Origin: JAVBSN01 sp031556525
GTDB taxonomy: Bacteria > Bacillota > Clostridia > Lachnospirales > Lachnospiraceae
Assembly (NCBI GenBank): GCA_031556525.1
Contig: JAVBSS010000040.1
Location: 11,823 to 75,822 of the forward strand
Direction of reading: 5' to 3'
DNA: 64,000 nucleotides
Positions 56,989 through 64,000 of the stretch are shown here, in pieces. The translations under genes were made by a program, and so were the position numbers. Within the stretch, counting starts at the first letter, position 1. Each line of letters opens with the position of its first letter. The notes beneath the pieces are model-generated. The model was not told the DNA's origin. It worked only from the letters and a program-made list of their open reading frames with translations, and ran no database searches.

Positions 56989-58416
56989 ATGAGCTTTAAA
57001 CTGAAGGTAGTAATAATAAATATAATGCTTATAAGCATATTCTTTGGTGTTATAGGCTATTTCCTTATGGACAATAGCTATAACATTTCTTTGAATGCCC
57101 AGATTCGTACGGCAATGGAAGGTAATCAATTATTAAAGGCTAATGTAGAAGCACAGGTAATTAATATGGTATTGAATGAAGACTTTACTTCTTTAAATAC
57201 AGTAGCAGAGATGGGTAATGATATTGCAAATAATATGCAAGGTACAGGTGCCTTATTTTATTTTCTCAATACAGAAAGAGAAGTTATATACTCGAATTTT
57301 GATAATCCTATAGTAGATGATAAGATATTGGATTATCTTGAGATTGATAAAAAACAATATGTAATTAGAAAAGATGGCAGAGGTTACTATATATATGTAG
57401 CAAGTATAGTTAAAGCTAAAGATCAAACATTATATATTGTGAATGTAGATGAACTAACAGATGTATATGAACAAAATAGATTACAAAGAACATATTACCA
57501 AATATTAATAGTTGCGGCACTAATTATTTGTTGCGTGGCATTATTTATAACAACACATATTTTAACTAAACCTATTGATAAATTAAATAAGCAAGCAGCT
57601 AAGATTGCGGATGGAGATTACTCAAGTAAAACCAATATATATACTAATGATGAGATTGGAGAATTGTCAAAGAAGTTTGATATAATGGCAGAAGCAGTAG
57701 AAGATAGAGTTAAAGAACTAACGGATGCAGCAAGACAACGAGAAGATTTTGTTGCTAACTTTACTCATGAAGTTAAGACCCCTCTTACAGCTATTATAGG
57801 TTACGCAGATATGCTTCGTTCAAAAGAGCTAAATAGAGAAGATAGATTTATGGCGGCAAATTATATATTTGGTGAAGGAAAGAGACTTGAAAATATGTCG
57901 ATGAAGCTGTTTGATATACTATTATTAGGAAGACACGAGATAGAAGAGAAAGATATTAATACACTAAGTATTGCTGAAAATATAAAAATAAGTGTTACAC
58001 CTATGTTAGAAAAAGCAAATATTATATTATCTACAGATATTGAAGAAAGCATTATCTCAGGAGATAGGGAGCTGCTAAAAACAGTATTTGTTAATATTAT
58101 TGATAACGCAAGAAAAGCATCTAAAGAAGGTTCGACAATAAAGATGGTTGGTTATATAGAAGGAAATATGTATCGTTTTAATATTATTGATAAAGGTATA
58201 GGTTTTCCTAAAGAAGATTTTGATAAAGTAACAGAAGCGTTTTATATGGTTGATAAGTCAAGATCTAGAAGTGAAGGTGGAGCTGGATTAGGATTGAGTC
58301 TTGCTTTATTAATACTAGATATACATGGTGGAAAACTATCTATAGATAGTGAATTAAATGTTGGAACCACCATGTCTATAATACTTCCTATTAAGGAGGT
58401 TAATTATGAAAAATAA
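56989..58416 (+). CDS. membrane HAMP sensor histidine kinase
   Basis: 475 residues. Helix 1 at about 7-27, an extracellular sensor of about 140 residues (PAS/CACHE-like: LFYFLNTEREVIYSN, GRGYYIYVASIV), helix 2 at about 168-188, then HAMP (LTKPIDKLNKQAAKIADGDY), HisKA with His260 in NFTHEVKTPLTAIIGYADML, and HATPase (N box NIIDNARKA, G1 DKGIGF, GGAGLGLSLAL). It senses an envelope signal and phosphorylates the upstream regulator. AACGAGG precedes the ATG. Its 3' end overlaps the next gene by 11 nt, so the three genes are translationally coupled. Confidence 0.95.
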   Translation: MSFKLKVVIINIMLISIFFGVIGYFLMDNSYNISLNAQIRTAMEGNQLLKANVEAQVINMVLNEDFTSLNTVAEMGNDIANNMQGTGALFYFLNTEREVIYSNFDNPIVDDKILDYLEIDKKQYVIRKDGRGYYIYVASIVKAKDQTLYIVNVDELTDVYEQNRLQRTYYQILIVAALIICCVALFITTHILTKPIDKLNKQAAKIADGDYSSKTNIYTNDEIGELSKKFDIMAEAVEDRVKELTDAARQREDFVANFTHEVKTPLTAIIGYADMLRSKELNREDRFMAANYIFGEGKRLENMSMKLFDILLLGRHEIEEKDINTLSIAENIKISVTPMLEKANIILSTDIEESIISGDRELLKTVFVNIIDNARKASKEGSTIKMVGYIEGNMYRFNIIDKGIGFPKEDFDKVTEAFYMVDKSRSRSEGGAGLGLSLALLILDIHGGKLSIDSELNVGTTMSIILPIKEVNYEK

Positions 58417-59254
58417 TAGATTGATTTATATATTAGTTGTTTTAGTGGTTATTATTAGTACATTTATGCCAGGAGTAATGCTTAAAACTAAAGAAAAGAA
58501 TATGTTAGATAAAGTTGTTGTAGATAATAATGCATATTACTATCGTGGGGCAGCAGATACCCAATTGAAACTTTATGAACGCCTAAAACTAGCTTGTAAT
58601 CAATGGGAAAGTAACGTTGAGATAATTGACATTTCACAAAGTGACAAAACATTTTCTCAAGTAGTTGATATGGCTGAAAAGGGAATGAGTGTATTATATA
58701 ATACAGGTTTTTATCCTACGAAAGTTGTTAGTACTTATAATAATTGGTATAGTCCATCTATAAAATTGTATAGATACTCAGACAGTTATTTTAATAAGTA
58801 TACATGTGATGTTTGGTATATAACATTAATAAAATATGATAACTCTGAAAAACATACATTGTTAATAGAAAATGAAAGTGGCATGGTTATTGCAGCAAAA
58901 TGTGAAATAGATGAAAATAGTGATTTAGATTTAAAGTTTAGAAAACAAGAAATTAGTGGAATAATTGGAAAGTATAAAAAAACTGCAAATATATATAATT
59001 CAACAAATCTTGATCTTGCTACTTCAGATATATATGTAGGTAAATATGGATTAATAGAAGAACAATATTCTACTACTTATTCGACTCTATCCATGTTAAG
59101 TGAACATAATGTTAGTGATTACCAACAAGCAGTAGAGGAAGTTAAAAATTCAGTCGATAATAATAAGTATTTTATTGCAGAGTATGGTGGAAAAAATTAT
59201 TTTTATTATAAGTTAATACCATTTTCAATTGGGGCAGATACCAAAAGTGAGTAG
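58406..59254 (+). CDS. membrane-anchored two-component accessory protein, unknown function
   Basis: 282 residues with one N-terminal helix (about 5-24, LIYILVVLVVIISTFMPGVML), the rest predicted outside. No family recognised. The centre reads CDVWYITLIKYDNSEKHTLLIENESGMVIAAKC, which follows the same plan as the array proteins' ending (Trp-x-hydrophobic, short loop, beta strand, acidic residue, Gly, x, Ile/Val), hinting at a shared PepSY/YycI-like fold. It starts inside the kinase gene with AAGGAGG upstream, so it is co-expressed and may modulate kinase sensing. Downstream is a 127-nt gap before nfnA. Confidence 0.85.
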   Translation: MKNNRLIYILVVLVVIISTFMPGVMLKTKEKNMLDKVVVDNNAYYYRGAADTQLKLYERLKLACNQWESNVEIIDISQSDKTFSQVVDMAEKGMSVLYNTGFYPTKVVSTYNNWYSPSIKLYRYSDSYFNKYTCDVWYITLIKYDNSEKHTLLIENESGMVIAAKCEIDENSDLDLKFRKQEISGIIGKYKKTANIYNSTNLDLATSDIYVGKYGLIEEQYSTTYSTLSMLSEHNVSDYQQAVEEVKNSVDNNKYFIAEYGGKNYFYYKLIPFSIGADTKSE

Positions 59255-59381
59255 AATAGAACTGAATTATAGCGTTAAATTATGGAATATCAATAAAAAA
59301 ATAAAAAAATGCTTTTATATTGAACAATTACAATGTATAATAGCACATGTATGCAATTAGGATAAGAAAGTAGGTTATATT

Positions 59382-60203
59382 ATGTACAAAATAGTAAGTA
59401 AAGAAACTCTTAATAGTTCCGTAGAACTTATGGAGATTCATGCTCCTTATGTTGCAGCTAAATGTGAGGCTGGTCAATTTATTATTGTACGCGTTGATGA
59501 AGATGGAGAGAGAGTTCCACTTACAATCGCGGATTATGACAGAGAAAAAGAAACAGTTACTATTATTTATCAAGTAGTAGGATATTCGACAGAATTATTA
59601 AGTAAACTTAGCGTAGGCGATTCCGTAGAAGATTTTGTAGGACCTTTAGGGCAACCTGCACCATTACACGAAGTAAATCATGTAGTAGGTGTTGCAGGTG
59701 GTGTTGGTGCTGCACCGCTATATCCACAACTTAGAAAACTTCATGAAATGGGAGTTAAGGTTGATGTTATTATTGGTGGAAGAAGCTCAGAATACGTAAT
59801 ATTAGCAGATAAATTTAAAGAATTCTGTGACAATGTATACATTGCTACAGATGATGGAAGTTTAGGAACAAAGGGATTTGTTACTAATGTATTAGAGGAT
59901 TTAATTACTAACGGTGATACAATAGATGAAGTTATTGCTATTGGACCACTTATTATGATGAAGAATGTTGTTAAATTAACAAAAGAGCATGATATTAAAA
60001 CAGCAGTATCACTTAATCCAATTATGATTGATGGTACAGGTATGTGTGGCGGTTGCCGTGTAACTGTAGGCGGAGAAACTAAATTTGCTTGTGTTGATGG
60101 TCCAGACTTTGACGGATTCTTAGTTGATTTTGATGAGTGCATGAAGAGACAAACAATGTTCAAAGAAGAAGAGCATAATTGTAGAATAGGAAGAGGGGAG
60201 TAA
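59382..60203 (+). CDS. nfnA: NfnA-type ferredoxin-NAD(P) reductase subunit (FAD, 2Fe-2S)
   Basis: 273 residues of the sulfide/dihydroorotate-dehydrogenase-like FAD/NAD-binding family. FAD domain (about 1-95, RVPLTIADYD), NAD domain (GVAGGVGAAPLYPQL), and a C-terminal [2Fe-2S] motif with Cys222, Cys225 and Cys237. Asp217 occupies the position of the fourth cysteine found in PyrK, matching the Asp plus three Cys coordination known for NfnA. With the next gene it should form NADH-dependent reduced ferredoxin:NADP+ oxidoreductase, which bifurcates electrons and balances redox in anaerobes. A TATAAT stands at 59336-59341. The pair has also been named as glutamate-synthase or sulfide-dehydrogenase subunits. 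Confidence 0.88.
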   Translation: MYKIVSKETLNSSVELMEIHAPYVAAKCEAGQFIIVRVDEDGERVPLTIADYDREKETVTIIYQVVGYSTELLSKLSVGDSVEDFVGPLGQPAPLHEVNHVVGVAGGVGAAPLYPQLRKLHEMGVKVDVIIGGRSSEYVILADKFKEFCDNVYIATDDGSLGTKGFVTNVLEDLITNGDTIDEVIAIGPLIMMKNVVKLTKEHDIKTAVSLNPIMIDGTGMCGGCRVTVGGETKFACVDGPDFDGFLVDFDECMKRQTMFKEEEHNCRIGRGE

Positions 60204-60208
60204 GAACA

Positions 60209-61597
60209 ATGGGAAAAAATATGAGTTTGACAAAGATTGCGATGCCAGAGCAAGATCCTAATGTTCGTAACAAAAACTTCGAGGAAGTTACTCTAGGATA
60301 TACAAAAGAAATGGCTATGGAAGAGGCAACAAGGTGCCTTAACTGTCCTAAGAAACCTTGTATGGATGGTTGTCCAGTAAATGTTCCTATTCCAGGATTT
60401 ATAGATAAAGTTGCTGAAGGAGATTTTGAAGCAGCATATGAGATAATTACAAGTGAGAATGCCTTACCTGCTATTTGTGGTAGAGTATGTCCTCAAGAAA
60501 ACCAATGTGAAGGTAAATGCGTTCGTGCTATTAAAGGAGAGGCAGTTGCTATTGGTAGATTAGAGAGATTTGTTGCAGATTATCATATGGCAAATGCGGC
60601 GTCATCAAATGTAGAGATTGAGAAGAATGGCAAGAAAGTGGCTGTAGTAGGTTCAGGCCCTGCTGGTATTACTTGTGCAGGAGAACTTATCAAAAAAGGT
60701 TACGAAGTAACTGTATTTGAAGCACTTCATAAAGCTGGCGGTGTACTTAGCTATGGTATTCCAGAATTCCGTTTACCAAAGGCATTAGTTGCAAAAGAAA
60801 TAGAGACAGTTGAGAAATTAGGCGTTAAGATTGAGAAGAATGTTATTGTAGGACGTTCTATAACAATTGACGAATTAATGGAGCAAGGCTACGGTGCTGT
60901 ATTTGTAGGTAGTGGAGCTGGTCTTCCAAGATTCTTAAATATTCCAGGCGAGAATTTATTAGGAGTATATTCAGCAAATGAATTTTTAACACGTGTTAAT
61001 TTAATGAAAGCATATGATTTCCCTAACAAGCCAACACCAGTTAAGATTGGTAAAAATGTGGCTGTAGTAGGAGCTGGTAATGTTGCCATGGATGCAGCTA
61101 GAACAGCTAAGAGATTAGGTGCAGAGAATGTATATATAGTATATAGACGTGGTGAGGATGAACTTCCAGCAAGAGCAGAAGAAGTACATCATGCAAAAGA
61201 AGAAGGAGTTATATTTAAACTTCTTAATAATCCAGCAGCTATTATTGGTGAAGATGGATGGGTAACTGGTATGGAAGTAATCAAGCAAGAGCTTGGTGAA
61301 GCAGATGCGTCGGGTAGACGTTCTCCAGTTGCAGTTGAAGGTTCTAATTATGTAATAGATGTTGATACTGTAGTTATTGCTATAGGACAAAGTCCTAACC
61401 CACTTATTCGTCAAACAACTCCAGGTCTAGATGTACAACGTTGGGGTGGTATCATTGTTGATGAAGATACAATGAAGACAAGTAAAGATGGCGTATATGC
61501 TGGTGGAGACACAGTAACAGGTGCAGCAACAGTTATATTAGCTATGGGTGCTGGTAAAACAGCAGCTAAAGCGATTGATGAATATTTATCTAAATAA
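60209..61597 (+). CDS. nfnB: NfnB-type NADPH oxidoreductase / glutamate synthase small-subunit homologue
   Basis: 462 residues. The N-terminal domain carries two 4Fe-4S motifs: Cys43, 46, 51, 55 (CLNCPKKPC..GC) and Cys90, 94, 100, 104 (CGRVCPQENQCEGKC). Then an FAD site (GSGPAGITCAGEL), an NADPH site (GAGNVAMDAARTAKRLG) and a C-terminal FAD closure (GVYAGGDTVTGAATVILAMGAGK). It starts 5 nt after nfnA, with GGGGAG 8 nt before the ATG, so the two are coupled. No large GltB-type glutamate synthase subunit is present, which favours the NfnAB role over glutamate synthesis. Confidence 0.9.
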   Translation: MGKNMSLTKIAMPEQDPNVRNKNFEEVTLGYTKEMAMEEATRCLNCPKKPCMDGCPVNVPIPGFIDKVAEGDFEAAYEIITSENALPAICGRVCPQENQCEGKCVRAIKGEAVAIGRLERFVADYHMANAASSNVEIEKNGKKVAVVGSGPAGITCAGELIKKGYEVTVFEALHKAGGVLSYGIPEFRLPKALVAKEIETVEKLGVKIEKNVIVGRSITIDELMEQGYGAVFVGSGAGLPRFLNIPGENLLGVYSANEFLTRVNLMKAYDFPNKPTPVKIGKNVAVVGAGNVAMDAARTAKRLGAENVYIVYRRGEDELPARAEEVHHAKEEGVIFKLLNNPAAIIGEDGWVTGMEVIKQELGEADASGRRSPVAVEGSNYVIDVDTVVIAIGQSPNPLIRQTTPGLDVQRWGGIIVDEDTMKTSKDGVYAGGDTVTGAATVILAMGAGKTAAKAIDEYLSK

Positions 61598-61633
61598 ATA
61601 GATAAAGCAAAGCAAGGCGAAAGGAATGACGAT

Positions 61634-62140
61634 ATGAGAGATACTTATTCAGAGGATTTGGTAAAAGGAAAGCCGGGATTGGTTAGTAATATTTTATTTT
61701 CATTATCAATACTATTGATATTAATAGGAATTAGTATGGCTCTTTTTGTGTCAGGATTTGGGGTTAGTGTAGTAATAATAGCAGTAGTGATATTAGTTAT
61801 AACTATGTCTAAGAGAAATGTTGAGTTTGAATATATAATTACTAATGGGGATGTAGATGTAGCTATTATATATAACAAAGCAACTAGAAAAAACAAGTAT
61901 TCATTTAAACTTGAAGAGATAAATTATATAGCTAAATATAATTCGCCAAGAATAGATGGAGAACTTACTCAAGGTAAGATAAAGACTACACATAATTTCA
62001 CAGATGGCAATATAGATGATAACACTTATGGTTTTGTTATAGAGAAATCAGGAGTGAAAGAATTAGTTGTATTACGTTTATCAGAAAAAAGTACTGATAT
62101 ATTTAAATCAGGTGCCAAAAACAAATTTTATAACGATTAA
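61634..62140 (+). CDS. DUF6106-like membrane protein
   Basis: 168 residues. Two adjacent hydrophobic helices at about 18-36 and 39-57 (NILFSLSILLILIGISMALF and SVVIIAVVILVITM), then a soluble beta-rich domain (VEFEYIITNGDVDVAIIYNKATRKNKYSF) like a bacterial PH-type fold. The arrangement and the opening RDTYSEDLVKGKPG fit DUF6106 proteins common in Lachnospiraceae; function is unknown. It follows nfnB by 36 nt and ends at the terminator 62150-62176. Confidence 0.7.
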   Translation: MRDTYSEDLVKGKPGLVSNILFSLSILLILIGISMALFVSGFGVSVVIIAVVILVITMSKRNVEFEYIITNGDVDVAIIYNKATRKNKYSFKLEEINYIAKYNSPRIDGELTQGKIKTTHNFTDGNIDDNTYGFVIEKSGVKELVVLRLSEKSTDIFKSGAKNKFYND

Positions 62141-62149
62141 TTAATATTA

Positions 62150-62176
62150 GGAGCGTCTAAGGACGCTCCATATTTT
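62150..62176 (+). terminator. rho-independent terminator after DUF6106 gene
   Basis: GGAGCGTC-TAAG-GACGCTCC (8-bp GC-rich stem) followed by ATATTTTT. Confidence 0.9.
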
Positions 62177-62204
62177 TAACAATTTATAGAGAGAAGGTAG
62201 TGGT

Positions 62205-62702
62205 ATGAATAATATTATTCTAATAGGAATGCCTAGTTGTGGCAAAAGTACAGTCGGAGTAGTATTGGCAAAAGCATTAGGTTATAGGTTTATAGATTCG
62301 GATTTGTTAATTCAAGAGAAAGAAAATAGATTACTTAGTCAGATTATTGAAGAAGAGGGACTAGATAGATTTAATGAAATTGAAAATGAGATTAATGCAA
62401 GTATAAATGTTACAAATTCGGTTGTTGCAACAGGTGGAAGTGTTATATATGGTGAAGAAGCCATGGAACATTTAAAATCAATTGGCAAGGTGGTTTACAT
62501 AAAACTTAATTATGCCGAAATAGAGGATAGATTAGGTGATTTGGCGAGTAGAGGAGTTTCTATTAGAGAGAACCAAACACTTACAGAATTATATGAAGAG
62601 AGAACACCTCTATATGAAAAATATGCAGATATTACAGTGGAGACTGAGGGGTTGTCAATTAGAGAAACGGTAGCATATGTCACTAAAGTTCTTAAGGAGT
62701 AA
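62205..62702 (+). CDS. shikimate kinase-like protein
   Basis: 165 residues. P-loop GMPSCGKST (8-16), DSD with Asp33 (shikimate-contact position), TGGS (glycine-rich Walker B-side motif), a lid with RGVSIREN, and RTPLYEKYAD near the C-terminus. The usual shikimate-binding FRxxE reads FNEIE here: Asn57 stands where Arg is expected, although Arg55 is nearby. It probably phosphorylates shikimate at O3 with ATP, but the altered residue leaves the substrate open. It stands alone after a terminator, with no other aromatic-pathway gene in view, so aroK is not assigned. Confidence 0.75.
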   Translation: MNNIILIGMPSCGKSTVGVVLAKALGYRFIDSDLLIQEKENRLLSQIIEEEGLDRFNEIENEINASINVTNSVVATGGSVIYGEEAMEHLKSIGKVVYIKLNYAEIEDRLGDLASRGVSIRENQTLTELYEERTPLYEKYADITVETEGLSIRETVAYVTKVLKE

Positions 62703-62777
62703 ATGTATAATTAATAATAAGAGTAGAATAATATATAAGAAACATAAGCCTATTACTATGATGAAAGAAGGTATATT

Positions 62778-63758
62778 ATGAAAATAGCATTCTATGATAC
62801 AAAACCGTATGACAAAGTGTATTTTGAACCATTAGGAAAAGAAGCGGGATTTACGATAAAATTTATTGAAGTTAGATTAGATGAAGATACTGCCATACTA
62901 GCAAAGGACTATGATGCAGTGTGCATATTTGTAAACGATGACTGCAATAAAGAAGTAATTGATAAATTGGCTGAATATGGAGTGAAGGCAATATTGCTTC
63001 GATGTGCAGGATTTAATAATGTAGACTTGAAGACAGCAGAGGGTAAGATAGATGTACTTAGGGTACCAAGTTATTCTCCAGAGGCAGTGGCTGAATATGC
63101 AATGGGTTTAATAATAACTGTAAATAGACAGATTCACAGGGCATATGTGAGAACAAGAGATTTTAACTTCAATATTAATGGATTAATGGGAATGGATTTG
63201 GTAGGAAAAACAGTTGGTGTTATTGGAACGGGTAAGATTGGTCAAATAATGATTGATATATTGAAGGGATTTAAGATGAATATATTAGCTTATGATCCTT
63301 ATCCTAATAGTAATCTAGATGTTAAATATGTGACCTTTGATGAATTGTTAAAGGAATCAGATGTTATAACACTTCATTGCCCGTTAACAAAAGAAACAAA
63401 ACATATTATTAATAAACAAAGCATAAGTATAATGAAAGAAGGGGTTATATTAGTAAATACTTCTAGGGGTGCATTAATTGATACAGAAGATTTACTAGAA
63501 GGTCTTTCTAATAGAAAATTTTTAGGTGTTGGTTTAGATGTATACGAAGAGGAAGATGAGTATTTCTTTGAAGATAAATCTAATGACTTTATATCGGATG
63601 ACCATTTGATTAAACTAACTAGCTATAATAATGTAGTATTAACTTCACATCAGGCATTTTTTACAAAGGATGCAATGCAAGCCATAGCAGAAGTAACACT
63701 AGAGAATGCGAGAGCAGTAGAGCTAGGTGAAGAATTGACAAATATTGTAACGAGATAA
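62778..63758 (+). CDS. D-lactate dehydrogenase / D-2-hydroxyacid dehydrogenase
   Basis: 326 residues, typical of the LdhA-type NAD-dependent enzymes that reduce pyruvate to D-lactate in fermentation. Substrate-side start FYDTKPYD, RCAGFNNVDL, nucleotide loop GTGKIG (150-155) with the adenine-side DPYP, catalytic Arg230 in NTSRGALI, Glu within DVYEEE (257-259) and His291 in TSHQAFFT. The EYFFED insert after DVYEEE is characteristic of D-lactate rather than glycerate or phosphoglycerate dehydrogenases. GAAAGAAGG precedes the ATG. Monocistronic by spacing. Confidence 0.88.
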   Translation: MKIAFYDTKPYDKVYFEPLGKEAGFTIKFIEVRLDEDTAILAKDYDAVCIFVNDDCNKEVIDKLAEYGVKAILLRCAGFNNVDLKTAEGKIDVLRVPSYSPEAVAEYAMGLIITVNRQIHRAYVRTRDFNFNINGLMGMDLVGKTVGVIGTGKIGQIMIDILKGFKMNILAYDPYPNSNLDVKYVTFDELLKESDVITLHCPLTKETKHIINKQSISIMKEGVILVNTSRGALIDTEDLLEGLSNRKFLGVGLDVYEEEDEYFFEDKSNDFISDDHLIKLTSYNNVVLTSHQAFFTKDAMQAIAEVTLENARAVELGEELTNIVTR

Positions 63759-63814
63759 TAAAATAAAGTTTTCGAGTACAAATAGTTTGTTTTAGCAAGA
63801 AGTAAAAAAAGTGC

Positions 63815-63843
63815 TTGCTTTTTTAAAAAAAATAGAGTATCTT
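63815..63843 (+). promoter_or_regulatory. predicted promoter upstream of the last gene
   Basis: TTGCTT (63815-63820), 17-nt spacer, TATCTT (63838-63843). Transcription would start about 63851 and pass through a terminator hairpin before the ATG at 63974. Confidence 0.45.
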
Positions 63844-63880
63844 ATATCTATCGATAGTAAATATGAATTCGACGGGACAA

Positions 63881-63912
63881 AGGTGTTCTCATTTTGAGAA
63901 CACCTTTTTTTT
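63881..63912 (+). terminator. strong hairpin terminator in leader of the last gene
   Basis: AGGTGTTCTC-ATTTT-GAGAACACCT, a perfect 10-bp stem, then seven further T. It could end the dehydrogenase transcript, or act as an attenuator if the promoter at 63815-63843 is real. Confidence 0.85.
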
Positions 63913-63973
63913 GAAGAAAGTTACATATATGTTATTTCATATCTAAATATAAATAATGAAAGGGTGTTATTTT

Positions 63974-64000
63974 ATGAGAGAAAAAGTTAATGTACCAGAA
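63974..64000 (+). CDS. 5' end of a gene cut by the window (possibly glutamine synthetase III)
   Basis: The ATG at 63974 follows AAAGGGTG, and nine codons (MREKVNVPE) are visible. The start resembles clostridial type III glutamine synthetases as I remember them, but nine residues cannot settle this. Confidence 0.4.

Noticed and set aside
59741..60253. 170-codon frame opposite nfnA
   Set aside because: Fully antisense to a conserved enzyme, with no motifs of its own.
60209..61597. Glutamate synthase small subunit acting in ammonia assimilation
   Set aside because: No large subunit is nearby and the gene is coupled to an NfnA-type partner, which better fits NfnAB.

Overview
The window is AT-rich DNA of a low-GC Firmicute, most likely a Lachnospiraceae-type clostridium. 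This is inferred from the low GC, strong Shine-Dalgarno sites, an NfnAB pair, a DUF6106-like protein and clostridial-type lipoproteins; no rRNA is present to confirm it.

Its dominant structure is a giant inverted repeat. Every base at position x from 1 to 52178 that I compared is the complement of position 52179-x, so 1-26089 and 26090-52178 are mirror copies with no spacer. The axis (26089/26090, a CTAG) lies exactly in the middle of what looks like the rho-independent terminator of a DUF1801 gene. No divergence was seen, even between genes, and the left arm is cut by the window edge. Only the right arm joins continuously to the flanking unique DNA (52179-64000), through an intact gene. The simplest reading is a fold-back assembly or amplification artefact seeded by the terminator palindrome. 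A covalently closed hairpin end of a linear replicon, or a real giant palindrome, are the alternatives. The real gene set is therefore probably 26090-64000, with 1-26089 a second copy.

Reading the right arm outward from the axis: DUF1801 protein and XRE regulator (minus strand); a PAS hybrid histidine kinase (plus); D-aminoacyl-tRNA deacylase dtd (plus); a VanZ-like membrane protein (minus); a predicted small RNA (plus) facing methylglyoxal synthase mgsA (minus); tRNA-Gly(GCC) (plus); a 52-codon gene (minus); and an LTA-synthase-like sulfatase (plus).

Next, from 33910 to 56130, come fifteen tandem paralogous genes on the minus strand, each 442-514 codons and spaced 10-62 nt. They encode exported proteins of unknown function. 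The four nearest the promoter have an N-terminal membrane anchor; the other eleven have a lipobox cysteine. All share a block order ending in an INAIDGS-like motif. Upstream and divergent lies a two-component system (OmpR-type regulator, HAMP histidine kinase, and a membrane-anchored 282-aa partner). The 185-bp divergent promoter region holds a near-perfect 21-bp inverted repeat covering the -35 hexamers of both transcripts. This suggests that the regulator controls itself and the array, and this locus is the best candidate for an undescribed system in the window.

The rest, all on the plus strand, is housekeeping: NfnA/NfnB, a DUF6106-like membrane protein, a shikimate-kinase-like protein, a D-lactate/2-hydroxyacid dehydrogenase, and the first codons of another gene behind a possible leader terminator. 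In array numbering below, member 1 is nearest the promoter (54586-56130) and member 15 is the most distal (33910-35370).
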